DNA of 7,258 nucleotides from DATCSE01 sp036568605 (GTDB lineage: Bacteria; Pseudomonadota; Gammaproteobacteria; Burkholderiales; Burkholderiaceae_C): positions 1 to 7,258 of the forward strand of contig DATCSE010000300.1 of the NCBI GenBank assembly GCA_036568605.1, in the 5' to 3' direction. Positions 5,771 to 7,258 of the stretch are shown one piece after another; position 1 is the first letter of the stretch; each line of letters starts with the position of its first letter. The translations under genes were made by a program, and so were the position numbers. Below the pieces are notes generated by a model. It was given only the letters and a program-made list of their open reading frames with translations, ran no database searches and was not told the origin of the DNA.

Positions 5771-6295
5771 ATGCTGGCCGCCGAATCAGCCTGGAGGATC
5801 CTCCACGCGGAGCACGCGCAGATGCGCCGGCTGCTCGAGCGGATCGAGGCGATGGCCGCGTCGCCGGACTGGCGCGAGCCGGGTCCCGCGCTGAACTCGC
5901 TGGCCCGTCTCGTCCAGCGCCTGCAATCGTTCGACGACGCGACGCACCGCCCCAAAGGCGTCGCGCTCTTCGCCGCGTTGCGCGGCCGCGAAGCGGACAC
6001 CGACGCGCTGATCCAGCAGCTCGAGGCCGACTGCGGACAGCGCGACGAGTTGCTGAACGAGGTGCTGGTCCGGTTGAAGGCGTTGCAGCTCGGGCATCGC
6101 AGCGCTGCCGAACAGGCGGAGAAAGGCCTGGCGCGGTATGCCGGCTTGTTGCGCCGCGATCTGGACCTCGAGGACTCGGCGCTGCATGCGGACTCGGCCA
6201 AGCTGCTGGCGCCTGAGCAATGGTCCGTGATCGCGTCGTCGATCTCGACGGTCATGACGCACACGGCGTCCCGCAGAGCGCCGAAGACACGCTGA
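5771..6295 (+). CDS. Hemerythrin-like (HHE) helical domain protein with missing metal ligands
   Basis: A 174-residue, mostly helical soluble protein. Its layout follows the HHE/hemerythrin four-helix bundle that normally binds a di-iron centre. Helix A has HAEHAQMRRLLERIE with His15 as ligand candidate. Helix B has THRPKGVALFAALRGR (58-73), corresponding to the usual HHPKE..LF..LR motif. Helix C has QQLEADCGQRDELL (82-95) where L-E-x-x-H is expected. Helix D has YAGLLRRDLDLEDSALHADSAKLL (123-146). His15, His59 and Glu134 are kept, but the usual Glu after HHPK is Gly63, the helix C His is Cys88 and the helix D His is Asp130. A standard di-iron site therefore looks unlikely. GGAG (5762-5765) supports the ATG. 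It follows the hydrolase gene by 41 bp and may share its transcript. Role unknown. Confidence 0.72.
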   Translation: MLAAESAWRILHAEHAQMRRLLERIEAMAASPDWREPGPALNSLARLVQRLQSFDDATHRPKGVALFAALRGREADTDALIQQLEADCGQRDELLNEVLVRLKALQLGHRSAAEQAEKGLARYAGLLRRDLDLEDSALHADSAKLLAPEQWSVIASSISTVMTHTASRRAPKTR

Positions 6296-6325
6296 CGCGC
6301 TCCGGTGTGAACCGCGCCGCGCTTG

Positions 6326-6354
6326 TTGTCTCACCGCGGGTGCGGGCGTAGCAT
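6326..6354 (+). promoter_or_regulatory. Candidate sigma-70 promoter of the DUF1326-DUF2182 genes
   Basis: TTGTCT (6326-6331) and TAGCAT (6349-6354) match the -35 and -10 hexamers at four of six bases each, with a 17-bp spacer. It lies in the 135-bp gap before the DUF1326 gene. The -10 overlaps the left arm of an inverted repeat, a plausible place for repressor or activator binding. The match is modest. Confidence 0.35.
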
Positions 6355-6386
6355 CGAACCTCGCCCGTCGCACGAGGGGTTCGATG
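6352..6386 (+). promoter_or_regulatory. Inverted repeat (operator or 5'-UTR hairpin) upstream of DUF1326 gene
   Basis: CATCGAACC (6352-6360) is repeated exactly inverted as GGTTCGATG (6378-6386). The stem can be lengthened by pairing TCG (6361-6363) with CGA (6373-6375), leaving a GG bulge and a nine-base loop. It covers the putative -10 and transcription start, 45-79 bases before the DUF1326 ATG. It could be a dyad operator or an mRNA hairpin. No T-run follows, so it is not an obvious terminator. Confidence 0.45.
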
Positions 6387-6420
6387 GGCGCACCGCGCAC
6401 GTCGCGCACCCCAGACCACC

Positions 6421-6425
6421 GGAGG
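6421..6425 (+). promoter_or_regulatory. Ribosome binding site fixing the DUF1326 start
   Basis: GGAGG lies five bases before the ATG at 6431. The frame is open upstream to an ATG or TTG-type start near 6323, but that extension is low-complexity Pro/Arg/His-rich sequence and covers the promoter-like region. The ATG at 6431 also gives the family-typical N-terminus. Confidence 0.85.
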
Positions 6426-6430
6426 CTCAC

Positions 6431-7033
6431 ATGGCCTATCACCTCGAAGGGCGCCTGCTCGAAGTCTGCAATTGCCGGGTGTTGTGCCCGTGCTGGATAG
6501 GCGAGGACCCTGACAACGGCACTTGCGACACGATCGTCGCGTGGCGCATCGACCAGGGCAGCGTCGACGGGGTGGACGTCGGAGGCAACACGATCGCCGC
6601 GGTGGCGCACGTGCCGGGCAACATCCTGCAGGGCAACTGGACGGCGGCGATCTATGTCGACGACAAGGCCTCCAAGGCCCAGGAAGAGGCGCTGCTGAAG
6701 GTCTACACCGGCCAGGCGGGCGGCCCGATCGCCGATCTGGCCAAGTTGATCGGCACGGTCGTGTCGGTCGAGCGCGCGCCCATCCGCTTCGACGTCGAGG
6801 GCGGCAAGGGGACGCTGGCGATCGGCACCGACTACTACGCCGAGCTCGACCCGTACCTGGGCGCCACCGGCGGGCAGACCACGCTGTCCGACACCGTGTT
6901 CTCGACCGTGCCGGGTGCGCCCGTGTTCGTCGGCAAGGCGCCCACCTACCGATCGAAGAACGCGAAGATCGGCATCGACGTCGACATCAAGAACCACAAC
7001 GCGCTGCAGAGCATCTTCGTGTTCGACGCGTGA
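6431..7033 (+). CDS. DUF1326-domain protein with N-terminal cysteine cluster
   Basis: A 200-residue soluble protein of the DUF1326 family (function unknown). The family signature is at the N-terminus: GRLLEVCNCRVLCPCWIGED, with Cys13, Cys15, Cys19 and Cys21 in a CxC-x3-CxC pattern and a fifth Cys at 32 (NGTCDT). Further family-like stretches are WRIDQGSVDGVDVGG (38-52), GNWTAAIYVDDKAS (68-81) and VYTGQAGGPI (91-100). The cysteine arrangement suggests metal binding or thiol chemistry, which is inference. There is no signal peptide or membrane segment. The stop overlaps the GTG start of a DUF2182 membrane protein, a pairing I recall as common for these two families, so the two probably act together. 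Upstream are a candidate promoter and an inverted repeat, so the pair may form its own transcription unit. Confidence 0.9.
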   Translation: MAYHLEGRLLEVCNCRVLCPCWIGEDPDNGTCDTIVAWRIDQGSVDGVDVGGNTIAAVAHVPGNILQGNWTAAIYVDDKASKAQEEALLKVYTGQAGGPIADLAKLIGTVVSVERAPIRFDVEGGKGTLAIGTDYYAELDPYLGATGGQTTLSDTVFSTVPGAPVFVGKAPTYRSKNAKIGIDVDIKNHNALQSIFVFDA

Positions 7034-7258
7034 ACGCCGCGGACCGCGCGCGCCATCGCCGCGTGTTCGCGCCGGTGCTGCTGGCCCTGGTGGCATGGGC
7101 CTGGGCGGCGCTCGCGGCCTGGTCGTACAGCCCCTATGCGCGCTGGCTCGCGCATGACGAGTGGACGCGTTCGGGGCCGGCAGCCGAACTGTGCCGCGTG
7201 CTGCCGGGCGGCAGCGTGCTCGTGCCGGCGGCCGTCGCCGGCGCGGCCTGGGTGCTGA
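7030..7258 (+). CDS. DUF2182 predicted metal-binding membrane protein, N-terminal part (3' end outside window)
   Basis: The first 76 codons of an integral membrane protein, still open at the window end. A GTG start at 7030-7032 overlaps the preceding TGA (7031-7033), a coupling arrangement; there is no other good start. After a basic N-terminus (RARHRR) comes a first hydrophobic helix (~residues 12-31). The family-like SPYARWLAHDEW (34-45) follows, and a second hydrophobic segment starts near residue 62. This fits DUF2182 (predicted metal-binding integral membrane protein), whose members usually have several membrane helices and conserved His/Met/Asp residues further on. Direct coupling to the cysteine-rich DUF1326 protein supports the call. 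Only about the first quarter to third is visible, so the assignment rests partly on context. Confidence 0.75.
   Translation, partial: MNAADRARHRRVFAPVLLALVAWAWAALAAWSYSPYARWLAHDEWTRSGPAAELCRVLPGGSVLVPAAVAGAAWVL

Noticed and set aside
6373..6390. GGTTCGA resembling a tRNA T-loop
   Set aside because: The flanking bases cannot form the 5-bp T-stem, and there is no acceptor stem, anticodon arm or CCA end. It is the right arm of an inverted repeat instead.

Overview
The window is very GC-rich. Its proteins look like those of a motile, aerobic beta-proteobacterium, probably order Burkholderiales (Leptothrix/Rubrivivax/Methylibium-like). That placement is an inference from base composition, codon use and protein style, not from a marker gene. 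There are ten protein-coding genes, two of them cut by the window edges. I see no tRNA, rRNA, CRISPR array, insertion sequence or phage gene. No gene-free stretch exceeds 300 bases; the longest is 3004-3216.

Region 1 (1-2704, + strand) is a tight operon. It holds the end of a LivH-type permease, a complete LivM-type permease, an intradiol ring-cleavage dioxygenase of hydroxyquinol 1,2-dioxygenase type, and a small Dabb-domain protein. Gaps are 10 and 6 bp, then a 4-bp ATGA overlap. The simplest reading is that a branched-chain-amino-acid-type ABC importer brings in an aromatic compound whose degradation converges on hydroxyquinol or a catechol. The dioxygenase then opens the ring. The ATPases, the binding protein and maleylacetate reductase are not in the window.

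Region 2 (2701-4773) is a motility island. A 100-residue flagellar rod/hook-type protein on the minus strand converges on the Dabb gene, and their stop codons overlap on one CTAG. Divergent from it, across a 213-bp gap, is a full-length methyl-accepting chemotaxis protein with a four-helix-bundle-type sensor region, HAMP domain and signalling hairpin.

Region 3 (4854-7258, + strand) holds less understood genes: an SGNH/GDSL-type hydrolase without a signal peptide, a hemerythrin-like helical protein that has lost several expected metal ligands, a cysteine-rich DUF1326 protein, and the start of a DUF2182 membrane protein whose GTG overlaps the DUF1326 stop. A 9-bp inverted repeat with a candidate sigma-70 promoter precedes the DUF1326-DUF2182 pair.

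I did not find a clearly new multi-gene defence or mobile system. The best leads are the DUF1326-DUF2182 pair with its upstream dyad, the ligand-depleted hemerythrin, the orphan rod protein, and the Dabb protein coupled to a ring-cleavage enzyme.
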